Below the pieces are notes generated by a model. The model was not told the origin of the DNA. It saw only the letters and a program-made list of their open reading frames with translations, and searched no databases. DNA of 64,000 nucleotides from Streptomyces erythrochromogenes (GTDB taxonomy: Bacteria > Actinomycetota > Actinomycetes > Streptomycetales > Streptomycetaceae): NCBI RefSeq assembly GCF_036170895.1, contig NZ_CP108036.1, positions 4,278,001 to 4,342,000 on the forward strand. The letters run 5' to 3'. Made by a program: the position numbers and the translations under genes. Shown here in pieces: positions 10,041 to 19,712 of the stretch. Position 1 is the stretch's first letter; each line of letters opens with the position of its first letter.

Positions 10041-11120
10041 GTGAGCGAGAACAGCCCGAAGCTGCGCGCCGAGCTGGACGGCATTCCGACATACAAGCCC
10101 GGCAAGCCGGCCGCCGCGGGCGGGCCCGTCGCGTACAAGCTGTCCTCGAACGAGAACCCGTACCCGCCGCTGCCGGGCGTGCTGGAGAGCGCAGTCACGG
10201 CGGCCGGGACCTTCAACCGGTACCCCGACATGGCCTGCACCGGCCTGGTGAACGAGATCGCCGAGCGGTTCGGCGTGCCCGTCGAGCACGTGGCCACGGG
10301 CACCGGCTCGGTGGGCGTGGCCCAGTCGCTGATCCAGTCCACCGCGGGCCCGGGCGACGAGGTCATGTACGCCTGGCGCTCCTTCGAGGCGTACCCGATC
10401 ATCACGCAGATCTCGGGCGCGACCTCGGTGCAGGTCCCGCTGACCGACGGCGACGTGCACGACCTGGACGCCATGGCCGCGGCGATCACCGAGCGGACCC
10501 GGCTGATCTTCGTCTGCAACCCGAACAACCCCACCGGCACCGCCGTGCGCCGCGCCGAGCTGGAGCGGTTCCTGGACCAGGTGCCCTCGGACGTCCTGGT
10601 GGTCCTGGACGAGGCGTACCGCGAGTTCGTGCGCGACACGGACGTCCCGGACGGTATCGAGCTCTACCGCGACCGCCCCAACGTCGCCGTGCTGCGTACG
10701 TTCTCCAAGGCGTACGGGCTCGCCGGCCTGCGGGTCGGCTTCGCGGTCGCGCACGAGCGGGTGGCCGCGGCGCTGCGCAAGACGGCGGTGCCCTTCGGTG
10801 TCAGCCAGCTCGCGCAGGACGCGGCGGTTGCCTCGCTGCGCGCCGAGGACGAGCTGATGGGCCGGGTGGGGGCGCTGGTGGGCGAGCGGGCGCGGGTCCA
10901 CGAGACGCTGCTGGCGCAGGGCTGGACCGTGCCGGACACGCAGGCGAACTTCGTGTGGATGCGCCTCGGCGAGCGGACCGTGGATTTCGCGGCCGCCTGC
11001 GAGAAGGCCGGTGTGGTGGTCCGGCCCTTCGCGGGTGAGGGCCTTCGGGTCACGATCGGTGAGCCCGAGGCGAATGACCTCTTCCTGCACACGGCGGGGG
11101 CGTTCTTCAAGGAGCTCTAG
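10041..11120 (+). CDS. hisC: Histidinol-phosphate / aromatic aminotransferase HisC-like
   Basis: This 359-residue fold-type I PLP aminotransferase has a GTG start at 10041 behind GAGGAGG. It normally converts histidinol phosphate and 2-oxoglutarate to imidazole acetol phosphate and glutamate, and family members also act on aromatic keto acids. Motifs seen are [11 protein letters not shown] near the N-terminus, [11 protein letters not shown], and [18 protein letters not shown] with the PLP-binding Lys. No other his gene is nearby, so this is probably the second, stand-alone copy common in Streptomyces, possibly favouring phenylalanine/tyrosine transamination. That specificity is inference. Confidence 0.9.
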   Translation: MSENSPKLRAELDGIPTYKPGKPAAAGGPVAYKLSSNENPYPPLPGVLESAVTAAGTFNRYPDMACTGLVNEIAERFGVPVEHVATGTGSVGVAQSLIQSTAGPGDEVMYAWRSFEAYPIITQISGATSVQVPLTDGDVHDLDAMAAAITERTRLIFVCNPNNPTGTAVRRAELERFLDQVPSDVLVVLDEAYREFVRDTDVPDGIELYRDRPNVAVLRTFSKAYGLAGLRVGFAVAHERVAAALRKTAVPFGVSQLAQDAAVASLRAEDELMGRVGALVGERARVHETLLAQGWTVPDTQANFVWMRLGERTVDFAAACEKAGVVVRPFAGEGLRVTIGEPEANDLFLHTAGAFFKEL

Positions 11121-11193
11121 GCTCCGCGAACGCGAACGCGCGAACGCGGATTGCCGGCCGGGACCGGCGCGCGGACGGGGTGGGGCGGGAGCC

Positions 11194-11562
11194 TCAGGCC
11201 AGTTCCACGCGGACGGGGTCGCCGTCGCGGACGGTGGACAGTAGGCGGGGGTCGCCGTCGAACGAGCCGAGCACGTTGCACGGGCTCGCCAGGCGGCTCT
11301 CGCCTCCGCGCGAGATGGGCGTCGGGCCGTAGGGCAGCGCCAGGGCGTCGCCCTCGGTCCAGAACGCGACCGTGCCGGGCTCGACCACCTGCCGGGCGTC
11401 GTCCTCCAGGGCCACGGAGACGCCGGTGTCGAAGTAGACCTCCTCGCCCCACGTGTTCGCGGAGGCGGAGATCGGAAGGGCCTCGGCCAGCGCCTTGCTG
11501 GTCGGGGTCTCGTCGAGGGTTGCGGTGAGCTGGCCCGAGGGCCAGGAGATTCGTATCTGCAT
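11194..11562 (-). CDS. Cyclophilin-like fold protein
   Basis: The product has 122 residues starting at ATG 11562 (MQIRISWPSGQLTATL); another ATG at 11571 is in frame and neither has a clear ribosome binding site. The features match the small cyclophilin-like family related to COG2164. These are the N-terminal MQIRI strand, NTWGEEVYFDTGV, PGTVAFWTEGDALALPYGPTPIS and a C-terminal GDPVRVEL. Family members are beta-barrels of unproven function, usually lacking proline isomerase residues. The gene is convergent with hisC, and its start overlaps a palindrome at 11570-11588. Confidence 0.8.
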   Translation of the reverse strand: MQIRISWPSGQLTATLDETPTSKALAEALPISASANTWGEEVYFDTGVSVALEDDARQVVEPGTVAFWTEGDALALPYGPTPISRGGESRLASPCNVLGSFDGDPRLLSTVRDGDPVRVELA

Positions 11563-11569
11563 GAGCCGC

Positions 11570-11588
11570 ATTCAACAATCTGTTGAAT
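11570..11588. promoter_or_regulatory. Palindrome at the start of the cyclophilin-like gene
   Basis: ATTCAACA-ATC-TGTTGAAT is an inverted repeat with perfect 8-bp arms and a 3-base spacer. It is AT-rich in a GC-rich genome and sits at the translation start. It looks like an operator for a dimeric repressor of the TetR, GntR or MarR type; the protein is unknown. Confidence 0.5.
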
Positions 11589-11652
11589 GGATTGGCTAGA
11601 GGGGTACCCCGGGTGAAGGCGGTCGAAAGCCGTGCGCCATAATGCTTGTGAA

Positions 11653-11668
11653 TGTGAACGCGTTCACA
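11653..11668. promoter_or_regulatory. Rex operator of the cyd operon
   Basis: TGTGAACGCGTTCACA is a perfect 16-bp palindrome and matches the Streptomyces Rex operator consensus. A further half (TTGTGAATG) overlaps on its left. It lies 84 bases before cydA. Rex is displaced by NADH, so the operon should be induced when respiration is limited. Confidence 0.93.
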
Positions 11669-11751
11669 AGCGTGTCTGCTTCCTCCCTGATTGGGCGGGT
11701 TCGGAAGTCAGGCTTCCCCTGTGATCACGGCGACACGAAGGAGACGAGGAC

Positions 11752-13257
11752 GTGGACCTGGCTCTGGCGCCAGAAACCCTGGCGCGATGGCAGTTCGGCA
11801 TCACCACCGTCTATCACTTCCTCTTCGTGCCCTTGACGATCTCGCTCGCCGCGCTCACGGCCGGCCTGCAGACCGCCTGGGTGCGCACCGAGAAGGAGAA
11901 GTACCTCAGAGCCACCAAGTTCTGGGGAAAGCTTTTCTTGATCAATATCGCGATGGGTGTCGTCACCGGCATCGTCCAGGAGTTCCAGTTCGGCATGAAC
12001 TGGTCCGACTACTCGCGGTTCGTGGGTGACGTCTTCGGCGCCCCCCTCGCCTTCGAAGCGCTGATCGCCTTCTTCTTCGAGTCCACCTTCATCGGACTGT
12101 GGATCTTCGGCTGGGACAAGCTGCCCAAGAAGATCCACCTGGCCTGCATCTGGATGGTGTCCATCGGCACCGTCCTGTCCGCCTACTTCATCCTGGCGGC
12201 GAATTCCTGGATGCAGCACCCGGTCGGATACCGGATCAACGAGGAGCGTGGCCGGGCCGAGCTCACCGACTTCTGGCTCGTGCTCACCCAGAACACCGCG
12301 CTCACCCAGTTCTTCCACACGATCACGGCCGCCTTCCTCGTCGGGGGTGCGTTCATGGCCGGCATCTCCGCCTACCACCTGGCGCGCAAGAAGCACGTCC
12401 CCGTGATGCGCAGCTCGCTGCGCCTGGGCCTCGTGGTCCTGATCATCGCCGGCCTGGGCACCGCGATCAGCGGTGACCTGCTCGGCAAGGTCATGTTCAA
12501 GCAGCAGCCCATGAAGATGGCCGCCGCCGAGGCGCTCTGGGACGGTGAGGCGCCCGCTCCCTTCTCCGTCTTCGCCTACGGAGACGTCGAGAAGGGCCAC
12601 AACAAGGTGGCCATAGAGATCCCGGGTCTGTTGTCCTTCCTGGCCAACGACGACTTCACCTCCTTCGTCCCGGGCATCAACGACGTCAACAAGGCCGAGC
12701 AGGAGAAGTTCGGACCGGGCGACTACCGGCCCAACATCCCCGTCGCCTACTGGGGCTTCCGCTGGATGATCGGCTTCGGCATGGCCTCGCTCGGCGTGGG
12801 CGTGCTGGGGCTCTGGCTGACCCGCAAGAAGTTCCTGCTGCCGCCGGGGCTGCGCACCGGCGAGGACGAGGTACCGAACCTGGTGCTCTTCAAGAAGGCA
12901 CTGAGCCCCAAGGTCGGCAACCTCTACTGGATGGTCGCCCTCTGGACCACCGGCTTCCCGCTCATCGCCAGCTCCTGGGGATGGATCTTCACCGAGATGG
13001 GTCGCCAGCCGTGGGTGGTCTACGGAGTCCTGCGCACCCGCGACGCGGTCTCGCCGCACGTCTCCCAGGCCGAGGTGCTCACCTCGATGATCGGCTTCAC
13101 CCTGCTCTACGCCGTGCTCGCCGTGATCGAGGTCAGGCTCCTGGTCAAGTACGTGAAGCTCGGCCCGCCGGAGCTCACCGAGGCAGACCTCAACCCGCCC
13201 ACCAAGATCGGCGGGGACGACAAGAACCCCGACCGGCCGATGGCCTTCTCGTACTGA
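11752..13257 (+). CDS. cydA: Cytochrome bd quinol oxidase subunit I
   Basis: This 501-residue haem-bearing subunit of the bd-type terminal oxidase sits in the cytoplasmic membrane and oxidises menaquinol with high oxygen affinity. The GTG at 11752 follows GAAGGAG. The N-terminal haem ligand region RWQFGITTVYHFLFVP contains His22. The conserved quinol-site run GRQPWVVYGVLRTRDAVSP is present. About nine membrane helices can be traced, and the length matches the short Q-loop class. It is the first gene after the Rex operator, and cydB follows 18 bases later. Confidence 0.97.
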   Translation: MDLALAPETLARWQFGITTVYHFLFVPLTISLAALTAGLQTAWVRTEKEKYLRATKFWGKLFLINIAMGVVTGIVQEFQFGMNWSDYSRFVGDVFGAPLAFEALIAFFFESTFIGLWIFGWDKLPKKIHLACIWMVSIGTVLSAYFILAANSWMQHPVGYRINEERGRAELTDFWLVLTQNTALTQFFHTITAAFLVGGAFMAGISAYHLARKKHVPVMRSSLRLGLVVLIIAGLGTAISGDLLGKVMFKQQPMKMAAAEALWDGEAPAPFSVFAYGDVEKGHNKVAIEIPGLLSFLANDDFTSFVPGINDVNKAEQEKFGPGDYRPNIPVAYWGFRWMIGFGMASLGVGVLGLWLTRKKFLLPPGLRTGEDEVPNLVLFKKALSPKVGNLYWMVALWTTGFPLIASSWGWIFTEMGRQPWVVYGVLRTRDAVSPHVSQAEVLTSMIGFTLLYAVLAVIEVRLLVKYVKLGPPELTEADLNPPTKIGGDDKNPDRPMAFSY

Positions 13258-13275
13258 GGCTGAGGAGAACGCACC

Positions 13276-14277
13276 ATGGAGCTCCACGACGTCTGGTTCG
13301 TGCTGATCGCCGTTCTGTGGATCGGCTACTTCTTCCTGGAGGGCTTCGACTTCGGCATCGGCGTACTGACCAAGCTGCTCGCCCGCGACCGCACGGAGAA
13401 GCGGGTCCTGATCAACACGATCGGGCCCGTGTGGGACGGTAACGAGGTCTGGCTGCTCACGGCCGGCGGTGCGACCTTCGCCGCCTTCCCCGACTGGTAC
13501 GCCACCCTCTTCTCCGGCTTCTACCTGCCGCTGCTGCTCATCCTGGTCTGCCTGATCATCCGGGGCGTGGCCTTCGAGTACCGGCACAAGCGCCCTGACG
13601 AGAGCTGGCAGGCCAACTGGGAACACGCGATCTTCTGGACCTCGCTGATCCCCGCGTTCCTGTGGGGCGTGGCCTTCGCCAACATCGTGCGCGGAGTGAA
13701 GATCGACCAGGACAAGGAGTACGTCGGCAGCTTCCTCGACCTGCTCAACGTCTACTCGCTCCTCGGCGGACTGGTCACCCTCACGCTGTTCACCTTCCAC
13801 GGCGCGGTCTTCGCCTCGCTCAAGACCGTCGGTGACATCCGGGACCGGGCACGCAGGACGGCGACCGTGCTGGGGCTCGTCACCGCCGTGCTGGCGCTGG
13901 TCTTCCTCACCTGGACGCAGGCCTCGCGCGGCGACGGGAAGAGCCTGATCGCGATGGCCGTCGCGGTGCTGGCCCTCCTGGGGGCGCTCGGCTCCAACCT
14001 GGCGGGCCGCGAGGGCTGGTCGTTCGCACTGTCCGGGATCACCATCGCGGCTGCCGTCGCGATGCTCTTCCTGACGCTCTTCCCGAACGTGATGCCTTCC
14101 TCGCTCGACCCGGCCTGGAGCCTCACGGTCACCAACGCCTCGTCCAGCCCGTACACGCTGAAGATCATGACCTGGTGTGCCGCCGTGGCCACTCCGCTCG
14201 TGCTGCTCTACCAGGGCTGGACGTACTGGGTGTTCCGCAAGCGGATCGGGACGCAGCACATCGTCGACGCGCACTGA
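13276..14277 (+). CDS. cydB: Cytochrome bd quinol oxidase subunit II
   Basis: This 333-residue multi-spanning partner of CydA has its ATG at 13276 behind GAGGAG. It opens with MELHDVWFVLIAVLWIGYFFLEGFDFGIG, the standard CydB signature, and has GPVWDGNEVWL and about eight membrane helices. It carries no haem ligands of its own in most relatives. It is followed 82 bases later by the fused cydDC, so cydA-cydB-cydDC is a complete assembly unit. Confidence 0.97.
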   Translation: MELHDVWFVLIAVLWIGYFFLEGFDFGIGVLTKLLARDRTEKRVLINTIGPVWDGNEVWLLTAGGATFAAFPDWYATLFSGFYLPLLLILVCLIIRGVAFEYRHKRPDESWQANWEHAIFWTSLIPAFLWGVAFANIVRGVKIDQDKEYVGSFLDLLNVYSLLGGLVTLTLFTFHGAVFASLKTVGDIRDRARRTATVLGLVTAVLALVFLTWTQASRGDGKSLIAMAVAVLALLGALGSNLAGREGWSFALSGITIAAAVAMLFLTLFPNVMPSSLDPAWSLTVTNASSSPYTLKIMTWCAAVATPLVLLYQGWTYWVFRKRIGTQHIVDAH

Positions 14278-14352
14278 GCCCAGTGCCGGTGGACGCGCCC
14301 GCGTCCTCGCGCCACCTGACCCGCCGGCCCGGCCGGCCCTCCCCCGGAGGAT

Positions 14353-14366
14353 GTTTCACGTGAAAC
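14353..14366. other. parS site 1 (overlaps the cydDC start)
   Basis: This is an exact GTTTCACGTGAAAC, the 14-bp ParB-binding palindrome of the Streptomyces chromosome. It spans both possible start codons of cydDC. Confidence 0.93.
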
Positions 14367-17300
14367 CGATCGACCCGCGCCTGCTCCGGTACGCCCGGTC
14401 CACCCGCCTCTTCCTGGGGGCGGTGGTGGCCCTGGGGCTCGCCGGGGCGGGGCTGGTCGTCGGTCAGGCGATGCTCATCGCCGAGATCGTGGTCGGCGCC
14501 TTCGAGCAGGGCCTCGACGGCGAGGCGCTCCGTTCGCCGCTGTTGCTGCTCGCGGCGGTGGCGCTCGGCCGCGCTCTGATCGCATGGCTGACGGAGCTGG
14601 CCGCGCACCGTGCCAGTGCGGCGGTCAAGTCGGAACTGCGGGGCCGGCTGCTGGACCGGGCCGCGGAGCTCGGGCCCGGGCGTCCGGGCGGGCAGCGGAC
14701 CGGATCGCTGGTGTCGCTGGCCACCCGGGGCGTGGACGCGCTCGACGACTACTTCTCCCGCTACCTGCCCCAGTTGGGGCTCGCGGTCGTGGTGCCGGTG
14801 GCAGTGCTCGCCCGCATCGTCACCGAGGACTGGGTGTCGGCGGCCATCATCGTGGTCACCCTCCCCCTCATCCCGGTTTTCATGGTCCTCATCGGCATGG
14901 CCACCCAGTCCCGGATGGACCGCCAGTGGCGGCTCCTGTCGCGGCTGTCGGGGCACTTCCTCGACGTGGTGGCCGGTCTTCCCACCCTGAAGGTCTTCGG
15001 CCGGGCCAAGGCGCAGGCCGAGTCCATCCGCAAGATCACCGACGACTACCGGCGGGCGACGATGCGGACGCTGCGCATCGCCTTCCTCTCGTCCTTCGCC
15101 CTGGAACTGCTGGCGACCCTGTCGGTCGCGCTGGTGGCCGTGACCATCGGCATGCGACTGGTCCACGGCGAACTCGACCTCTACACGGGCCTGGTCATCC
15201 TGATCCTGGCGCCCGAGGCCTACCTGCCGCTGCGGCAGGTGGGAGCGCAGTACCACGCTGCCGCGGAGGGGCTGGCGGCCGCCGAGGAGATCTTCGAGGT
15301 CCTGGAGACCCCCGACGCCGGGCCGGCCGGTACGGCGGAGCTGCCGGGCGGCGCTCCCCTGCGGATCGAGATCGACGGGGTCGCCGTCCGCTACGAGGGC
15401 CGGGACGAGGACTCGCCCCGGCCCGTCTCGCTGACTGTCGGACCGGGGGAGTGCGTGGCCCTCACCGGCCCGAGCGGCGCCGGCAAGTCCACGTTGCTCC
15501 AGGTGCTGCTGGGGTTCGTGCGGCCGACCGCCGGGCGGGTGCGGATCGCGGGCGTGGACCTGGCCGAGCTGTCGCCGGAGCACTGGCGGGAGCGGATCGC
15601 GTGGGTGCCCCAGCGGCCGCACCTGTTCGCCGGCACCGTCGCCGAGAACGTACGGCTGGCCCGGCCCGCCGCCCGTGACAGCGAGGTGACCGCCGCCCTG
15701 AAGGACGCCGGCGCCTGGGAGTTCGTGTCCGCGCTGCCGCGCGGCGCCGAGACCCTGCTGGGCGAGGGCGGCGTGGGGCTGTCCGCCGGGCAGCGGCAGC
15801 GGCTGGCGCTGGCGCGGGCCTTCCTGGCGGACCGGCCGGTGCTGCTGCTGGACGAGCCGACGGCTGCACTGGACGGCGAGACCGAGGCCGGGATCGTGGA
15901 CGCGGTCCGGCGGCTTTCCTCGGGACGGACGGTCCTGCTGGTCGTGCACCGGCCGGCCCTGCTCGCCGTCGCGGACCGGGTGGTCCGCATGACGGCCGGT
16001 CCCGTTCCCGACGGGTCCGGCGCACTCCCCCGCGCCGCAGGGTCCGCGGCGGACGCCGAAGAGCCGGCCGCCGGTGGCCCGGGCCCCGATGCCGGTGAGT
16101 GGATCCTCGGCGCCGCTCCCGAGCGGCTGCGGCTCGGCGGGACGCCGTCCGACGCGGGCGGAGCCGATCCGCTGCGCCGGGTGCGGGCGGTGGCCAGGGC
16201 ATGGCAGGGACGGTTCAGGCTGGGGCTGTTGCTCGGGTCACTGGCCGTCGGCTGCAGCGTCGGCCTGATGGCCGTGTCGGGCTGGCTGATCTCAAGGGCC
16301 TCCGAACAGCCCCCCGTCCTCTATCTGATGGTGGCCGTCACCGCGACCCGGGCCTTCGGAATGGGCCGCGCCGTCTTCCGGTACGCCGAACGGCTCGTCT
16401 CGCACGACGCTGTCCTGCGGATGCTCGCCGACCTCAGGGTGTCCGTGTACCGGCGGCTGGAGCGCATCGCACCCGCCGGGCTGCGCGAGCACCGGCGCGG
16501 GGACCTGCTGGCCCGGCTGGTCGCCGACGCCGACGCCCTGCAGGACTACTGGCTGCGCTGGCTGCTGCCCGTCGGCACCGCGGTACTCGTCGGAACGGGC
16601 TCCGTCGCCTTCACCACATGGCTGCTGCCCGAGGCCGGGGCCGTACTCGCCGTCGGCCTCCTCGCCGCCGGCATCGGGGTCCCGCTGGTCAGCGGCGCCT
16701 GCGCCCGCCGTGCGGAGCGCAGGCTCGCCCCGGCACGGGGCGAGCTCGCCACCCGGGTGGCGGACCTGCTGACCGGTACTGCGGAGCTGACCGTGGCCGG
16801 GGCGCTGGCGGACCGCAAGGGCCGGGCTCGGGAGAGCGACGGCGTGCTGACGCGCATCGCCGCGCGGGGCGCCGCCGCGGGCGGGCTGGGCGGCGGGCTG
16901 TCCGCCCTCGTCTGCGGGCTCACGGTCGTGGCCGCCGCGGCCGTTGCCGCGGACGCCGTCCACGACGGACGGCTGTCCGGGGTCGCCATGGCCGTCGCGG
17001 TCCTGACACCCCTCGCCGCCTTCGAGGCGGTGACCGGACTCCCCCTCGCCGTCCAGTACCGCCAGCGGGTGCGCCGTAGCGCCGAACGGGTCTACGAGGT
17101 CATCGACGCGCCCGTCCCCGTCGCCGAGCCGAAGCAGCCTGCCGAGGCGCCCGCCTCGCCCTTCCCGCTGAGGCTGGCCGGGCTGTGCGCCCGCCACCCG
17201 GGCCAGGAGCGTGACGCGCTGCACGGACTGGACCTCACCCTGGAGGCCGGCCGCCGCATCGCGGTCGTCGGTCCCTCGGGCTCCGGCAAGACCACGCTGG

Positions 17301-17917
17301 CCCAGGTCATGCTCCGGTTCCTGGACCCGGCCGAAGGCTCCTACCGCCTGGGCGGCGCCGACGCGCGCACGCTCGACAGCGACGACGTACGGGGGCTGGT
17401 CGGCCTGTGCGCCCAGGACGCGCACCTCTTCGACAGCTCGGTGCGGGAGAACCTCCGGCTGGCCCGCACCGGGGCGAGCGAGGAGCAGCTGAGGGACGCG
17501 CTGGCCGCGGCCCGGCTGTTGGAGTGGGCGGACGGCCTTCCGGACGGGCTGGACACGCTGGTCGGCGAGCACGGCGAGCGGATCTCGGGCGGCCAGCGCC
17601 AGCGCCTGGCCCTCGCCCGGGCCCTGCTGGCGGACTTCCCCGTACTGGTCCTGGACGAGCCGGCCGAGCACCTGGACCTGGCCACGGCGGACGCCCTGAC
17701 CACGGACCTGCTGGCCGCGACGGAGGGCCGCACCACCGTGCTGATCACGCACCGGCTGGCCGGCCTGGAAGCGGTCGACGAGGTCCTCGTGCTGGACCGC
17801 GGCGAGGTCGTGCAGCGCGGCGGGTACGCGGAGCTGGCCGCGGTCGAGGGGCCGCTGCGCCGGATGCTGGAGCGGGAACGCGCAACGGACGGGACTTTGG
17901 CCAACTTTCCCCTCTAA
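14360..17917 (+). CDS. cydDC: Fused thiol-reductant ABC exporter CydD-CydC
   Basis: This single 1185-residue protein carries both half-transporters that export glutathione/cysteine-type reductants or otherwise support cytochrome bd assembly. The first half has Walker A GPSGAGKST, signature LSAGQRQRLALARA and Walker B VLLLDEPTAAL. The second has GPSGSGKTT, ISGGQRQRLALARA and VLVLDEPAEHLD. Each ATPase follows a six-helix membrane domain. I chose the GTG at 14360 because GGAGG at 14346 is nine bases upstream. The ATG at 14351 directly abuts that GGAGG and would leave no spacing. The parS site lies across the start. The fusion is typical of Streptomyces. Confidence 0.95.
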   Translation: MKPIDPRLLRYARSTRLFLGAVVALGLAGAGLVVGQAMLIAEIVVGAFEQGLDGEALRSPLLLLAAVALGRALIAWLTELAAHRASAAVKSELRGRLLDRAAELGPGRPGGQRTGSLVSLATRGVDALDDYFSRYLPQLGLAVVVPVAVLARIVTEDWVSAAIIVVTLPLIPVFMVLIGMATQSRMDRQWRLLSRLSGHFLDVVAGLPTLKVFGRAKAQAESIRKITDDYRRATMRTLRIAFLSSFALELLATLSVALVAVTIGMRLVHGELDLYTGLVILILAPEAYLPLRQVGAQYHAAAEGLAAAEEIFEVLETPDAGPAGTAELPGGAPLRIEIDGVAVRYEGRDEDSPRPVSLTVGPGECVALTGPSGAGKSTLLQVLLGFVRPTAGRVRIAGVDLAELSPEHWRERIAWVPQRPHLFAGTVAENVRLARPAARDSEVTAALKDAGAWEFVSALPRGAETLLGEGGVGLSAGQRQRLALARAFLADRPVLLLDEPTAALDGETEAGIVDAVRRLSSGRTVLLVVHRPALLAVADRVVRMTAGPVPDGSGALPRAAGSAADAEEPAAGGPGPDAGEWILGAAPERLRLGGTPSDAGGADPLRRVRAVARAWQGRFRLGLLLGSLAVGCSVGLMAVSGWLISRASEQPPVLYLMVAVTATRAFGMGRAVFRYAERLVSHDAVLRMLADLRVSVYRRLERIAPAGLREHRRGDLLARLVADADALQDYWLRWLLPVGTAVLVGTGSVAFTTWLLPEAGAVLAVGLLAAGIGVPLVSGACARRAERRLAPARGELATRVADLLTGTAELTVAGALADRKGRARESDGVLTRIAARGAAAGGLGGGLSALVCGLTVVAAAAVAADAVHDGRLSGVAMAVAVLTPLAAFEAVTGLPLAVQYRQRVRRSAERVYEVIDAPVPVAEPKQPAEAPASPFPLRLAGLCARHPGQERDALHGLDLTLEAGRRIAVVGPSGSGKTTLAQVMLRFLDPAEGSYRLGGADARTLDSDDVRGLVGLCAQDAHLFDSSVRENLRLARTGASEEQLRDALAAARLLEWADGLPDGLDTLVGEHGERISGGQRQRLALARALLADFPVLVLDEPAEHLDLATADALTTDLLAATEGRTTVLITHRLAGLEAVDEVLVLDRGEVVQRGGYAELAAVEGPLRRMLERERATDGTLANFPL

Positions 17918-17941
17918 TGGGGACTAACTACTCTCAAGGAC

Positions 17942-19693
17942 ATGTCAGCGCAGCCGTCGCAGCAATCACCAGATCCCCTGCCGGATCCATCGCAGGGGAC
18001 ACCGGACCCCCTGGTCGCCGGCACCGAGGCCGCCAAGAGCCTGCACGGACTGTCCACCGAGCTCACGGCGCGGGTACCGCAGCTGCTGGAGGCCATGCGG
18101 TCGGTCGGCACCGGGCTGGAGCTGCACTCCACGCTCGACCGCATCTGCGAGACCGCGGCAGAGCTCGCGGGCGCCCGCTACGCGGCGATCGGTGTCGTCG
18201 ACACGGAGGGCCGAGGGCTCTCCGACTTCGTCACCCACGGCATCAGCCCGGAGGTGTCCCGGAAGATCGGACACCGTCCGGACGGGAAGCGGGGCCTGCT
18301 GGGAGCGTTGATCGCGCACTCCGACACCGTGCGGCTCGCCGACCTGACGAAGGACCCGCGCTCGGCGGGCTTCCCGGCGCACCACCCGCCCATGAAGACC
18401 TTCCTCGGAGTCCCGATCCGCGTGCAGGGCGAGATCTTCGGCAACCTGTACCTCGCCGAGAAGAACGGCGGCGTCGAGTTCAACGACTACGACGTCCACA
18501 TGGTCCGGGTGTTGGCCACCGAGGCGGGCATCGCCATCGGCAATGCCCGGCTGTACGAGGCGGCCACCCAGCGCGAGCGCTGGATCGACGGCTCGGTCGC
18601 CGTCACCACCGCCCTGCTGTCCGGCGGGGACGCCGACGACGCCCTCTCGGTGGTGGCCGAGCAGGCCCGCCGGCTGGCGGACTCCGCCGCCGGGATCGTC
18701 CTGCTGCCGGCCGAAGAGGGCGGGATGGAGATCGTCGCCGTATCCGCGGAGAACCCGGCCACCTCGCTCGGAGTGGTGCTCCCGGGCGAGAGTCCGGTCG
18801 TCGACCATCTGTTGCGCGGGGAGCCGGTCTTCACGGACGACGCCTCGGCGGACCCCCGCATGATCAGCCGGCTCACCAGCCAGTACGGCCCCTGCATGAT
18901 GCTGCCCCTGCACAGCGGTGGGCGGGTGCTGGGCGCACTGGTCACGCCCCGTGCGCGGGGCAAGCGCCCCTTCACCGAGGCCGAGCGGACCCTGGCCACT
19001 CAGTTCGCCTCGCAGGCGGCGCTCGCGCTGATGATGGCCGAGGCGCAACGCGATCGGGAGCGGCTGGCGGTCTTCGAGGACCGCGACCGGATCGCCCGTG
19101 ACCTGCACGACCTCGTCATCCAGCGGCTGTTCGCGACCGGGATGATGCTGGAGGGCGCCCAGCGCCGGTCGATCGTCCCCGAGGTACGCGACGGCGTGGG
19201 CAAGGCCGTGGACGAACTGGACGTGACGATCCAGGAGATCCGCACGGCGATCTTCGCTCTCCAGCAAGGGCCTGCGGAGGCCCCGTCAGGGCTGCGCACC
19301 CGCGTCCTGCGGGAGATCAACATGGCGGCCGTTCCGCTCGGCTTCAAGCCCGCGCACCGCTTCCTCGGGCCGGTCGACACGGTCGTCGGCGAGCTGGTCG
19401 GCAAGAACCTGATCGCCGCGTTGCGCGAGGCGCTGTCCAATGCCTTCCGGCACGCCGACGCGTCCCGGATCGAGGTGGTCCTGGACTGCACCGTCACGCT
19501 GCCCGACGGTAGACCCGGAGTCCGGCTGGAAGTCGCCGACGACGGGGTGGGCATCCCCGAGAGCGGCCGGCGCAGCGGCCTGCGCAACCTGCGGCGGCGG
19601 GCGGAGTCGCTGGGCGGCACGAGCTCCTACGGCCCGGGCATCGGGGAGGCCGGCGGCGGGACCACCCTCGTCTGGGAGGCCCCGCTCCAGTAG
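17942..19693 (+). CDS. GAF-domain sensor histidine kinase (DevS/DosT-like), orphan
   Basis: This 583-residue kinase starts at ATG 17942, 24 bases after cydDC, with AAGGA upstream. GAF domain 1 (about 50-200) has the DevS-like run GLELHSTLDRICETAAELAGARYAAIGVVD. GAF domain 2 covers about 215-370. A HisKA_3 dimerisation/phosphoacceptor helix reads EDRDRIARDLHDLVIQRLFATGM, and the HATPase domain has EALSNAFRHADAS and VADDGVGIP. DevS/DosT kinases sense oxygen, NO or CO through haem in GAF-A. Whether this one binds haem cannot be read by eye. No response regulator is adjacent. Its position behind the Rex-controlled oxidase operon suggests redox or oxygen sensing and possible co-transcription. Confidence 0.92.
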   Translation: MSAQPSQQSPDPLPDPSQGTPDPLVAGTEAAKSLHGLSTELTARVPQLLEAMRSVGTGLELHSTLDRICETAAELAGARYAAIGVVDTEGRGLSDFVTHGISPEVSRKIGHRPDGKRGLLGALIAHSDTVRLADLTKDPRSAGFPAHHPPMKTFLGVPIRVQGEIFGNLYLAEKNGGVEFNDYDVHMVRVLATEAGIAIGNARLYEAATQRERWIDGSVAVTTALLSGGDADDALSVVAEQARRLADSAAGIVLLPAEEGGMEIVAVSAENPATSLGVVLPGESPVVDHLLRGEPVFTDDASADPRMISRLTSQYGPCMMLPLHSGGRVLGALVTPRARGKRPFTEAERTLATQFASQAALALMMAEAQRDRERLAVFEDRDRIARDLHDLVIQRLFATGMMLEGAQRRSIVPEVRDGVGKAVDELDVTIQEIRTAIFALQQGPAEAPSGLRTRVLREINMAAVPLGFKPAHRFLGPVDTVVGELVGKNLIAALREALSNAFRHADASRIEVVLDCTVTLPDGRPGVRLEVADDGVGIPESGRRSGLRNLRRRAESLGGTSSYGPGIGEAGGGTTLVWEAPLQ

Positions 19694-19712
19694 TGCTGCG
19701 TTACGCGGCAGC

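Noticed and set aside
10041..11120. hisC as part of a histidine biosynthesis operon
   Set aside because: No other his gene is adjacent on either side; neighbours are a LacI-type regulator and a cyclophilin-like protein.
11124..11150. Short CGAACGCG repeats after hisC
   Set aside because: Only a few imperfect copies over 27 bases and no clear stem; too short to call a functional repeat.
11725..14274. 849-codon minus-strand frame opposite cydA-cydB
   Set aside because: Shadow frame; cydA and cydB are unmistakable on the plus strand.
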